This document shows positions 26,319 through 37,892 of a stretch of 64,000 bases of DNA, piece by piece; within the stretch, counting starts at the first letter, position 1, and each line of letters opens with the position of its first letter. Source of the DNA: Cristatella mucedo (Eukaryota; Bryozoa; Phylactolaemata; Cristatellidae). Location of the stretch: positions 64,001 through 128,000 of the forward strand of contig WPIO01000241.1 in NCBI GenBank assembly GCA_009760855.2, given 5' to 3'. Under the pieces are notes generated by a model, which saw only the letters and a program-made list of their open reading frames with translations, had not been told where the DNA came from and made no database searches. A program made the translations under genes and the position numbers.

Positions 26319-27837
26319 TTTACGTGCGAAATGATTTAAACATGGTGCTGCACTCTGCTGCCAGCAAGCCCATGCTCCGACATGCAGATTTGAAGTTTCT
26401 ACATATTTAGCGATCTGCTGCGAACTCGTGCGAAACGTGTTATTTACGTGCGAAATGCTTTAAACAAGGTGCAGCACTCTGCTGCCAGCAAGGGCACGCT
26501 CCGACATGCAGATTTGAACTTTCTAGATATTCCACGATCTGCTGAGAACTTGTGCGAAATGTGTCATTCGAGTGCTAAATGCTCAAAACGAGGTGCAGCA
26601 CTCTGCTGCCAGGCAGGGCACGCTCCGAAATGTAGATTTGAACTTTCTAGATATTCCGCGATCTGCTGTGAACTCGTGCGAAACGTGTTATTTACGTGCG
26701 AAATGCTCAAAACAAGGTGCAGCACTCTGCTGCCAGCCAGCACACGCTCCGAAATGCAGATTTTGAAGTTTCTACATATTACGCGATCTTCTGCGAACTC
26801 GTGCGAAACGTGTTATTTACGTGCGAAATGCTTTAAACAAGGTGCAGCACTCTGCTGCCAGCCAGCACACGCTCCGAAATGCAGATTTGAAGTTTCTACA
26901 TATTCCGAGATCTGCTGCGAACTTGTGCGAAACACGTGTTATTTACGTGCGAAATGCTTTAAACAAGGTGCAGCACTCTGCTGCCAGCCAGTGCACGCTC
27001 CGACATGCAGATTTGAAGTTTCTACATATTCCGCGATCTGCGGCGAACTCGTGCGAAACGTGTTATTTACGTGCGAAATGCTTTAAACAAGGTGCAGCAC
27101 TCTGCTGCCAGCCAGTGCACGCTCCGACACGCAGATTTGAAGTTTCTACATATTCCGCGATCTGCTGCGAACTCGTGCGAAACGTGTTATTTACGTGCGA
27201 AATGCTTTAAACAAGGTGCAGCACTCTGCTGCCAGCCAAGCACGCTCCGACATGCAGATTTGAAGTTTCTACATATTCCGCGATCTGCTGCGAACTCGTG
27301 CGAAACGTGAAACGTGTTATTTACGTGCGAAATGCTTTAAACAAGGTGCAGCACTCTGCTGCCAGCCAGCACACGCTCCGACATGCAGATTTGAAAGTTT
27401 TTCTACATATTCCGCGATCTGCTGCGAACTTGTGCGAAATGTGTTATTTACGTGCGAAATGCTTAAAAAACAAGGTGCAGCACTCTGCTGCCAGCCCAGC
27501 ACGCTCCGACATGCAGATTTGAAGTTTCTACATATTCCGCGATCTGCTGCGAAAATTCGTGCGAAAAACGTGTTATTTACGTGCGAAATGCTTTAAACAT
27601 GGTGCAGCACTCTGCTGGGAGCAGCCCACGCTCCGACATGCAGATTTGAAGTTTCTAGATATTCCGCGATCTGCTGCGAACTCGTGCGAAACGTGTTATT
27701 TACGTGCGAAATGCTTTAAACAAGGTGCAGCACTCTGCTGCCAGCAAGTGCACGCTCCGACATGCAGATTTGAAATTTCTACATATTTCGCGATTTGCTG
27801 TGAACTCGTGCGAAACGGGTTATTTACGTGCGAAATG

Positions 27838-28720
27838 CTTTTAACAAGGTGCAGCACTCTGCTGCCAGCCAGTACACGCTCCGATATGCAGATTTGAACT
27901 TTCTAGATATTCCGCGATTTGCTGCAAACTCCTTCGAAATGAGTTATTCGAGTGCGAAATGCTCAAAACGAGGTGCAGCACTCTGCTGCCAGCCAGCACA
28001 CGCTCCGAAATGTAGATTTGAAGTTTCTACATATTCCGCGATCTGCTGGGAACTTGTTCGAAACGTGTTGTTTACGTGCGAAATGCTTTAAACAAGGTGC
28101 AGCACTCTGCTGCCAGCAAGCACACACTCCGACATGCAGATTTGAAGTTTCTACATATTCAGTGATCTGCCGCGAACTCGTGCGAAACGTGTTATTTACG
28201 TGCGAAATGCTCACAACAAGGTGCAGCACTCTGCTGCCAGCCAGTGCAAGCTCCGATATGTAGATTTAAAGTTTCTACATATTCTGCGATCTGCTGCGAA
28301 ATCGTGCTGAACGGGTTATTTACGTGCGATATGCTTTAAACAAGGTGCTGCACTCTGCTGCCAGCCAGCCCACGCTCCGACATGCAGATTTGAAGTTTCT
28401 ACATATTCCGCGATTTGCTGCGAACTCGTGCGAAACGGGTTATTTACGTGCGAAATGATTTAAACACGGTGCAGCACTCTGCTGCCAGCCAGGACACGCT
28501 CCGACATGGAGATTTGAACTTTCTAGATATTCCTCGAACTGCTGCTAACTTTTGCGAAATGTGTCATTCGAGTGCTAAATGCTCAAAACGAGGTGCAGCA
28601 CTCTGCTGCCAGGCAGGGCACGCTCCGAAATGTAGATTTGAACTTTCTAGATATTCCGCGATCTGCTGTGAACTCGTGCGAAACGTGTTATTTACGTGCG
28701 AAATGCTTTTAACAAGGTGA
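27838..28720 (+). repeat. Higher-order block, copy 1 of a second 30-mer pair
   Basis: An ordered series starting at CTTTTAACAAGG with a CAGTACACGCTCCGATATG monomer. It continues through the TTGTTCGAAACG, CATATTCAGTG, CTCACAACAAGG and type C copies to the CCTCGAAC copy (28,532) and the AGGCAGGGCACGC copy. The same series lies at 31,555-32,430, offset by 3,717 bp. It also shares several consecutive variants with the block at 17,540-18,060. Confidence 0.85.
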
Positions 28721-29675
28721 AGCACTCTGCTGCCAGCCAGCACACGCTCCGAAATGTAGATTTGAAGTTTCTACATATTCCGCGATCTGCTGCGAACTTG
28801 TGCGAAACGTGTTATTTACGTGCGAAATGCTCAAAACAAGGTGCAGCACTCTGCTGCCAGCAAGAGCACACTCCGACATGCAGATTTGAAGTTTCTACAT
28901 ATTCCGCGATCTGCTGCGAACTCGTGCGAAAAACATGTTATTTACGTGCGAAATGCTTTAAACAAGGTGCAGCACTCTGCTGCCAGCCAGCTCACGCTCC
29001 GACATGCAGATTTAAAGTTTCTACATATTCGCGATCTGCTGCTAACTTGTGCGAAAAAAACGTGTTATTTACGTGCGAAATGCTCTAAACATGGTGCAGC
29101 ACACTGCTGCCAGCCACAGCACGCTCCGACATGCAGATTTGAAGTTTCTACACATTCCGCGATCTGGTGCGAACTAGTGCGAAACGTGTTATTTACGTGC
29201 GAAATGCTTTAAAAAAAGTGCAGCACTCTGCTGCCAGCAGGGCACGCTCCGACATGCAGATTTGAACTTTCTACATATTCCGCGATCTGCTGCGAACTTG
29301 TGCGAAACGTGTTATTTACGTGCGAAATGCTTTCAACATGGTGCAGCACTCTGCTGCCAGCCAGCGCACGCTCCGAAATGCAGATTTGAAGTTTCTACAT
29401 ATTCCGCGATCTGCTGCGAACTCGTGCGAAATGTGTTATTTACGTGCGAAATGCTCAAAACAAGGTGCAGCACTCTGCTGCCAGCCAGCACACGCTCCGA
29501 CATGCAGATTTGAAGTTTCTACATATTCCTCGATCTGCTGCGAATTTTGTGCGAAACGTGTTATTTACGTGCGAAATGCTTTAAACATAGTGCAGCACTC
29601 TGCTGCCAGTCAGCGCACGCTCCGACATGCAGATTTGAAATTTCTACACATTCCGCGATCTGCTGCGAACTGGTG

Positions 29676-29688
29676 CGAAACCAAAACA
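29676..29688 (+). repeat. Internal deletion in a monomer (about 23 bp)
   Basis: GGTGCGAAAC joins CAAAACAAGGTGCAGC, removing the TGTTATTTACGTGCG part. Confidence 0.8.
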
Positions 29689-30675
29689 AGGTGCAGCACT
29701 CTGCTGCCAGCCAGCACACGCTCCGAAATGCAGATTTGAACTTTCTACATATTCCGCGATCTGCTGCGAACTCGTGCGAAACGTGTTATTTACGTGCGAA
29801 ATGCTCAAAACGAGGTGCAGCACTCTGCTGCCAGCCAGCACACGCTCCGAAATGTAGATTTGAAGTTTCTACATATTCCGCGATCTGCTGGGAACTTGTG
29901 CGAAACGTGTTATTTACGTGCGAAATGCTTTAAACAAGGTGCAGCACTCTACTGCCAGCAAGCGCACGCTCCGACATGCAGATTTGAAGTTTCTACATAT
30001 TCAGCGATCTGCTGCGAATTGGTGCGAAACGTGTTATTTACGTGCGAAATGCTCAAAACAAGGTGCAGCACTCTGCTGCCAGCCAGTGCAAGCTCCGATA
30101 TGTAGATTTAAAGTTTCTACATATTCTGCGATCTGCTGCGAACTCGTGCGAAACGTGTTATTTACGTGCGAAATGCTTTAAACAAGGTGCAGCACTCTGC
30201 TGCCAGCCAGCGCACGCTCCGACATGCAGATTTGAAGTTTCTACATATTCCGTGATCTGCTGCGATTTTGTGCGAAACGTGTTATTTACGTGCGAAATGC
30301 TTTAAACATGGTGCAGCACTCTGCTGCCAGCCAGCACACGCTCCGACATGCAGATTTGAACTTTCTAGATATTCCTCGATCTGCTGCGAACTTTTGCGAA
30401 ATGTGTCATTCGAGTGCGAAATGCTCAAAACAAGGTGCAGCACTCTGCTGCCAGCCAGCGCTCGCTCCGAAATGTAGATTTGAAGTTTCTACATATTCCG
30501 CGATCTGCTGCGAACTCGTGCGAAATGTGATATTCAAGTGCGAAATGCTCAAAACAAGGGGCAGCACTCTGCTGCCAGCCAGCACACGCTCCGACATGCA
30601 GATTTGAAGTTTCTACATATTCCGCGATCTGCTGCGAACTCGTGCGAAACGTGTTATTTACGTGCGAAATGCTTT

Positions 30676-30735
30676 CAAAAAAGGTGCAGCACTCACTCTG
30701 CTGCCAGCCAGCACACGCTCCGACGCTCCGACATG
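30676..30735 (+). repeat. Monomer with two micro-duplications
   Basis: AGCACTCACTCTGCTGCC carries a duplicated ACTC, and CGCTCCGACGCTCCGAC carries a duplicated CGCTCCGA. Together they lengthen one monomer by about 13 bp, which shifts the reading frame of the flanking copies. Confidence 0.75.
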
Positions 30736-31554
30736 CAGATTTGAAGTTTCTACATATTCAGCGATCTGCTGCGAACTTGTGCGAAACGTGTTATTTACGT
30801 GCGAAATGCTCAAAACAAGGTGCAGCACTTTGCTGCCAGCCAATGCACACTCCGACATGCAGTCTTGAAATTTTCTACATATTCCGCGATCTGCTGCGAA
30901 CTCGTGCGAAACGTGTTATTTACGTGCGAAATGATTTAAACATGGTGCTGCACTCTGCTGCCAGCCAGCACACGCTCCGACATGCAGATTTGAAGTTTCT
31001 ACATATTCCGCGATCTGCTGCGAACTTGTGCAAAACGTGTTATTTACGTGCGAAATTAAAAAACATGTGGTGCAGCACTCTGCTGCCAGCCAGCACACGC
31101 TCCGACATGCAGATTTGAAGTTTCTACATATTTCGCGATTTGCTGCGAACTCGTGCGAAATGTGTTATTTACGTGCGAAATGCTTTAAACAAGGTGCAGC
31201 ACTCTGCTGCCAGCCAGCGCACGCTCCGACATGCAGGTTTAAAGTTTCTACATATTCCGCGATCTGCTGCAAATTCGTGCGAAACGTGTTATTTACGTGC
31301 GAAATGATTTAAACATGGTGCTGCACTCTGCTGCCAGCAAGCACATGCTCCGACATGCAGATTTGAAGTTTCTACATATTCCGCGATCTGCTGCGAACTT
31401 GTGCGAAACGTGTTATTTACGTGCGAAATGCTTTAAACAAGGTGCAGCACTCTGCTGCCAGCAAGTGCACGCTCCGACATGCAGATTTGAAATTTCTACA
31501 TATTTCGCGATTTGCTGTGAACTCGTGCGAAACGGGTTATTTACGTGCGAAATG

Positions 31555-32430
31555 CTTTTAACAAGGTGCAGCACTCTGCTGCCAGCCAGTACACGCTCCG
31601 ATATGCAGATTTGAACTTTCTAGATATTCCGCGATCTGCTGGAAACTTGTTCGAAACGTGTTGTTTACGTGCGAAATGCTCAAAACGAGGTGCAGCACTC
31701 TGCTGCCAGCCAGCACACGCTCCGAAATGTAGATTTGAAGTTTCTACATATTCCGCGATCTGCTGGGAACTTGTTCGAAACGTGTTGTTTACGTGCGAAA
31801 TGCTTTAAACAAGGTGCAGCACTCTGCTGCCTGCAAGTGCACACTCCGACATGCAGATTTGAAGTTTCTACATATTCAGTGATCTGCAGCGAACTCGTGC
31901 GAAACGTGTTATTTACGTGCGAAATGCTCACAACAAGGTGCAGCACTCTGCTGCCAGCCAGTGCAAGCTCCGATATGTAGATTTAAAGTTTCTACATATT
32001 CTGCGATCTGCTGCGAACTCGTGCGAAACGTGTTATTTACGTGCGAAATGCTTTAAACAAGGTGCTGCACTCTGCTGCCAGCCAGCTCACGCTCCGACAT
32101 GCAGATTTGAAGTTTCTATATATTCCGCGATTTGCTGTGAACTCGTGCGAAACGGGTTATTTACGTGCGAAATGCTTTTAACAAGGTGCAGCACTCTGCT
32201 GCCAGCCAGGACACGCTCCGACATGCAGATTTGAACTTTCTAGATATTCCTCGAACTGCTGCTAACTTTTGCGAAATGTGTCATTCGAGTGCTAAATGCT
32301 CAAAACGAGGTGCAGCACTCTGCTGCCAGGCAGGGCACGCTCCGAAATGTAGATTTGAACTTTCTAGATATTCCGCGATCTGCTGTGAACTCGTGCGAAA
32401 CGTGTTATTTACGTGCGAAATGCTTTAAAC
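31555..32430 (+). repeat. Higher-order block, copy 2 of a second 30-mer pair
   Basis: Matches the series at 27,838-28,720 in order, with the CCTCGAAC marker at 32,249. The monomer near 31,640 carries GGAAACTTGTTCGAAACG where the first copy has CTCCTTCGAAATGAG. This looks like local conversion by the neighbouring variant. Confidence 0.8.
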
Positions 32431-35400
32431 AAGGTGCAGCACTCTGCTGCCAGCCAGCACACGCTCCGAAATGCAGATTTGAAGTTTCTACATATTCCAA
32501 GATCTGCTGCGAACTTGTGCGAAACGTGTTACTAACGTGCGAAATGCTTTAAACAAGGTGCAGCACTCTGCTGCCAGCAAGAGCACGCTCCGACATGCAG
32601 ATTTGAAGTTTCTACATATTCCGCGATCTGCTGCGAACTCGTGCGAAACGTGTTATTTACGTGCGAAATGCTTTAAACATGGTGCAGCACTCTGCTGCCA
32701 GCCAGCACAAGCTCCGAAATGCAGATTTGAACTTTCTACATATTCCGAGATCTGCTGCGAACTTGTGCGAAACGTGTTATTTACGTGCGAAATGCTCAAA
32801 ACAAGGTGCAGCACTCTGCTGCCAGCCAGTGCACGCTCCGATATGCAGATTTGAAGTTTCTAGATATTCCGCGATCTGCTGCGAACTCGTGCGAAACGTG
32901 TTATTTGCGAAAGGCTTTAAACAAGGTGCAGCACTCTGCTGGGAGCCAGCACACGCTCCGACATGCAGATTTGAAGTTTCTACATATTCCGCGATCTGCT
33001 GCAAACTCGTGCGAAACGTGTTATTTACGTGCGAAATGCTTAAAACGAGGTGCAGCACTCTGCTGCCAGCAAGCCCATGCTCCGACATGCAGATTTGAAG
33101 TTTCTACATATTTAGCGATCTGCTGCGAACTCGTGCGAAACGGGTTATTTACGTGCGAAATGCTTTAAACAAGGTGCAGCACTCTGCTGCCAGCCAGTGC
33201 AGGCTCCGATATGTAGATTTGAAGTTTCTACATATTTCGCGATTTGCTGTGAACTCGTGCGAAACGGGTTATTTACGTGCGAAATGCTTTAAACAAGGTG
33301 CAGCACTCTGCTGCCAGCCAGCACACGCTCCGATATGCAGATTTGAACTTTCTCTAGATATTCCGCGATTTGCTGCGAACTCGTGCGAAATGTGTTATTC
33401 ACGTGCGAAATGCTCAAAACAAGGTGCAGCACTCTGCTGCCAGCCCAGCAGCACACGCTCCGACATGCAGATTTGAAGTTTCTACATATTCCGCGATCTG
33501 CTGCGAACTTGTGCGAAACGTGTTATTTACGTGCGAAATGCTTTAAACAAGGTGCAGCACTCTGCTGCCAGCCAGCACACGCTCCGACATGCAGATTTGA
33601 AGTTTCTACATATTCAGCGATCTGCCGCAAACTCGTGCGAAACGTGTTATTTACGTGCGAAATGCTCAAAACAAGGTGCAGCACTCTGCTGCCAGCCAGT
33701 GCAAGCTCCGATATGCAGATTTAAAGTTTCTACATATTCCGCGATCTGCTGCGAACTCGTGCGAAACGTGTTATTTACGTGCGAAATGCTTTAAACAAGG
33801 TGCTGCACTCTGCTGCCAGCCAGCGCACGCTCCGACATGCAGATTTGAAGTTTCTACATATATTCCGCGATCTGCTGCGAACTCGTGCGAAACGTGTTAT
33901 TTACGTGCGAAATGCTTTAAACTAGGTGCAGCACTCTGCTGCCAGCCAGCACACGCTCCGACATGCAGATTTGAACTTTCTAGATATTCCGCGATCTGCT
34001 GCGAACTCGTGCGAAATGTGTTATTCGAGTGCGAAATGCTCAAAACAAGGTGCAGCACTCTGCTGCCAGCCAGTGCACGCTCCGAAATGTAGATTTGAAC
34101 TTTCTAGATATTCCGCGATCTGCTGTGAACTCGTGCGAAACGTGTTATTTACGTGCGAAATGCTTTTAAACAAGGTGCAGCACTCTGCTGCCAGCCAGCA
34201 CACGCTCCGAAATGTAGATTTGAAGTTTCTACATATTCCGCGATCTGCTGCGAACTTGTGCGAAACGTGTTATTTACGTGCGAAATGCTTTAAACAAGGT
34301 GCAGCACTCTGCTGCCAGCAAGCCCAAGCTCCGACATGCAGATTTGAAGTTTCTACATATTCAGCGATCTGCCGTGAACTCGTGCGAAACGTGTTATTTA
34401 CTTGCGAAATGATTTAAACATGGTGCAGCACTCTGCTGCCAGCCAGCGCACGCTCCGACATGCAGATTTGAAGTTTCTACATATTCCGCGATCTGCTGCG
34501 AACTCGTGCGAAACGTGTTATTTACGTGCGAAATGCTTTAAACAAGGTGCAGCACTCTGCTGCCAGCCAGCGCACGCTCCGACATGCAGATTTGAAGTTT
34601 CTACAGATTCCGCGATCTGCTGCGAACTCGTGCGAAACGTGTTATTTACGTGCGAAATGCTTTAAACAAGTGCAGCACACTGCTGCCAGCAAGGGCACGC
34701 TCCTACATGCAGATTTGAAGTTTCTACATATTCCGCGATCTGCTGCGAACTGGTGCGAAACGTGTTATTTACGTGCGAAATGCTTTAAACAAGGTGCAGC
34801 ACTCTGCTGCCAGCCAGCACACGCTCCGACATGCAGATTTGAAGTTTCTACATATTCCGCGATCTGCTGCGAACTCGTGCGGAACGTGTTAGTTACGTGA
34901 GAAATGCTTTAAACAAGGTGCAGCACTCTGCTGCCAGCAGCACGCTCCGACATGCAGATTTGAGTTTTTCTACATATTCCGCGATCTGCTGCGAACTCGT
35001 GCGAAACGTGTTATTTACGTGCGAAATGCTTTAAACATGGTGCAGCACTCTGCTGCCAGCCAGCGCACGCTCCGATATGTAGATTCGATGTTTCTACGTA
35101 TTCCGCGATCTGCTGCGAACTCGTGCGAAACGTATTATTTACGTGCGAAATGTTTAAAACATGGTGAATCACTCTGCTGCCAGCCAGTGCACGCTCCGAT
35201 ATGTAGATTCGAAGTTTCTACATATTCCGCGATCTGCTGCGAACTCGTGCGAAACGTGTTATTTACGTGCGAAATGCTTTAAACAAGGTGCAGCACTCTG
35301 CTGCCAGCCAGTGCACGCTCCGACATGCAGATTTGAACTTTCAACATATTCCGCGATCTGCCGCGAACTCGTGCGAAACGTGTTATTTACGTGCGAAATG

Positions 35401-37783
35401 CTTTAAACAAGGTGCAGCACTCTGCTGCCAGCCAGCACACGCTCCGACATGCAGATTTGAAGTTTCTACATATTTCGCGACCTGCTGCGAACTCGTGCGA
35501 AACGTGTTATTTACGTGCGAAATGCTTTAAACATGGTGCAGCACTCTGCTGCCAGCCAGCACACGCTCCGACATGCAGATTTGAAGTTTCTACATATTCC
35601 GCGAACTGCTGCGAACTCGTGCGAAACGTGTTATTTACGTGCGAAATGCTTTCAAAACAGGTGCAGCACTCTGCTGCCAGCCAGTGCACGCTCCGACATG
35701 CAGATTTGAAGTTTCTACATATTCCGCGCGATCTGCTGCGAACTCGTGCGAAACGTGTTATTTACGTGCGAAATGCTTTAAACAAGGTGCAGCACTCTGC
35801 TGCCAGCCAGTACACGCTCCGACATGCAGATTTGAAGTTTCTACATATTCCGCGATCTGCTGCGAACTCGTGCGAAACGTGTGTTATTTACGTCCGAAAT
35901 GCTTTAAACAAGGTGCAGCACTCTGCTGCCAGCCAGCACACGCTCCGACATGCAGATTTGAAGTTTCTACATATTCCGCGATCTGCTGCGAACTCGTGCG
36001 AAACGTGTTATTTACGTGCGAAATGCTTTAAACATGGTGCAGCGCACTGCTGCCAGCCACCGCACGCTCCGACATGCAGATTTGAAGTTATTACACATTC
36101 CACGATCAGGTGCGAACTCGTTTAAAACGTGTTATTCACGTGCGAAATGCTTTTAAACAAGGTGCAGCACTCTGCTGCCAGCCAGCACACGCTCCGACAT
36201 GCAGATTTGAAGTTTCTACATATTCCGCGACCTGCTGCGAACTCGTGCGAAACGTGTTATTTACGTGCGAAATGCTTTAAACATGGTGCAGCACTCTGCT
36301 GCCAGCCAGGGCACGCTCCGACATGCAGATTTGAAGTTTCTACATATTCCGCGATCTGCTGCGAACTCGTGCGAAACGTGTTATTTACGTGCGAAATGCT
36401 TAAAAACAAGGTGCAGCACTCTGCTGCCAGCCAGCAGCACGCTCCGACATGCAGATTTGAAGTTTCTACATATTCCGCGATCTGCTGCGAACTCGTGCGA
36501 AACGTGTTATTTACGTGCGAAATGCTTTAAACAAGGTGCAGCACTCTGCTGCCAGCCAGTGCACGCTCCGACATGCAGATTTGAAGTTTCTACATATTCT
36601 GCGATCTGCTGCGAACTCGTGCGAAACGTGTTATTTACGTGCGAAATGCTTTAAACATGGTGCAGCACTCTGCTGCCAGCCAGTGCACGCTCCGACATGC
36701 AGATTTGAAGTTTCTACATATTCCGCGATCTGCTGCAAACTGGTGCAAAACGTGTTATTTACGTGCGAAATGCTTTAAACAAGGTGCAGCACTCTGCTGC
36801 CAGCCAGTGCACGCTCCGACACGCAGATTTGATGTTTCTACATATTCCGCGATCTGCTGCGAACTCGTGCGAAACGTGTTATTTACGTGCGAAATGCTTT
36901 AAACAAGGTGCAGCACTCTGCTGCCAGCCAGCACGCTCCGACATGCAGATTTGAAGTTTCTACATATTCCGCGATCTGCTGCGAACTCGTGCGAAACGTG
37001 TTATTTACGTGCGAAATGCTTTAAACAAGGTGCAGCACTCTGCTGCCAGCCAGCACACGCTCCGACATGCAGATTTGAACTTTCTACATATTCCGCGATC
37101 TGCTGCGAACTCGTGCGAAACGTGTTATTTACGTGCGAAATGCTTAAAACATGGTACAGCACTCTGCTGCCAGCCAGCACACGCTCCGACATGCAGATTT
37201 GAACTTTCTACATATTCCGCGATCTGCTGCGAACTCGTACGAAACGTGTTATTTACGTGCGAAATGCTTTAAAAACAAGGTGCAGCACTCTGCTGCTGCC
37301 AGCCAGCACACGCTCCGACATGCAGATTTGAAGTTTCTACATATTCCGCGATCTGCCGCGAACTCGTGCGAAACGTGTTATTTACGTGCGAAATGCTTTA
37401 AACAAGGTGCAGCACTCTGCTGCCAGCCAGTGCACGCTCCGACATGCAGATTTGAAGTTTCTACATATTCCGCGATCTGCTGCGAACTCGTGCGAAACGT
37501 GTTATTTACGTGCGAAATGCTTTAAAACAAGGTGCAGCACTCTGCTGCCAGCCAGCGCACGCTCCGACATGCAGATTTGAAGTTTCTACATATTCCGCGA
37601 TCTGCTGCGAACTCGTGCGAAACGTGTTATTTACGTGCGAAATGCTTTAAACAAGATACAGCACTCTGCTGCCAGCCAGCGCACGCTCCGAATTGAAGAT
37701 TTGAGGTTTCTACATATTTCGCGCGATCTGCTGCGAACTCGTGCGAAACGTGTTATTTACGTGCGAAATGCTTTAAACAAGGT

Positions 37784-37798
37784 GCAGCACTCTGCTGC
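37784..37798 (+). repeat. 6-bp inverted repeat with 3-nt loop (per-monomer feature)
   Basis: GCAGCA-CTC-TGCTGC is shown here in the reference monomer. It is kept in the great majority of copies and is often still readable in the noisy blocks. It could form a small cruciform or RNA hairpin. A second TGCTGC 60 bp downstream offers an alternative partner. It is too short and without a T-tract to call a terminator. Confidence 0.7.
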
Positions 37799-37855
37799 CA
37801 GCCAGCACACGCTCCGACATGCAGATTTGAAGTTTCTACATATTCCGCGATCTGC

Positions 37856-37892
37856 TGCGAACTCGTGCGAAACGTGTTATTTACGTGCGAAA
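37856..37892 (+). repeat. Helically spaced TGCGAA motifs (per-monomer feature)
   Basis: In the reference monomer TGCGAA starts at monomer positions 76, 86 and 106, that is at 10-bp and 20-bp steps. The last two lie within a CGTGCGAAA direct repeat (84-92 and 104-112). The arrangement would place the motif on one face of the helix. This could reflect binding sites for a protein or merely the origin of the unit by short duplications. Confidence 0.6.

Larger units (their letters stand above)
17141..34400 (+). repeat. Mosaic satellite domain 3 with higher-order structure
   Basis: Types A, B and C and several minor variants are interleaved in recurrent order. XbaI-site type B monomers are frequent, with the last near 34,097. 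Type C copies occur near 17,571, 24,027, 24,771, 25,497, 28,247, 30,087 and 31,957, with a variant near 33,697. The spacings include 744 bp (6 monomers) and others that vary, so several overlapping duplications of different size are superimposed. The clearest higher-order blocks are listed separately. Confidence 0.85.

Noticed and set aside
35391-36125. 244-codon open frame
   Set aside because: Repeat-derived; it crosses indels near 35,652, 35,728 and 35,882 and ends in a diverged monomer. No independent coding signal.
37784-37798. Rho-independent terminator at the inverted repeat
   Set aside because: The stem is only 6 bp, no T-tract follows, and the repeat occurs in every monomer of what appears to be eukaryotic satellite DNA.
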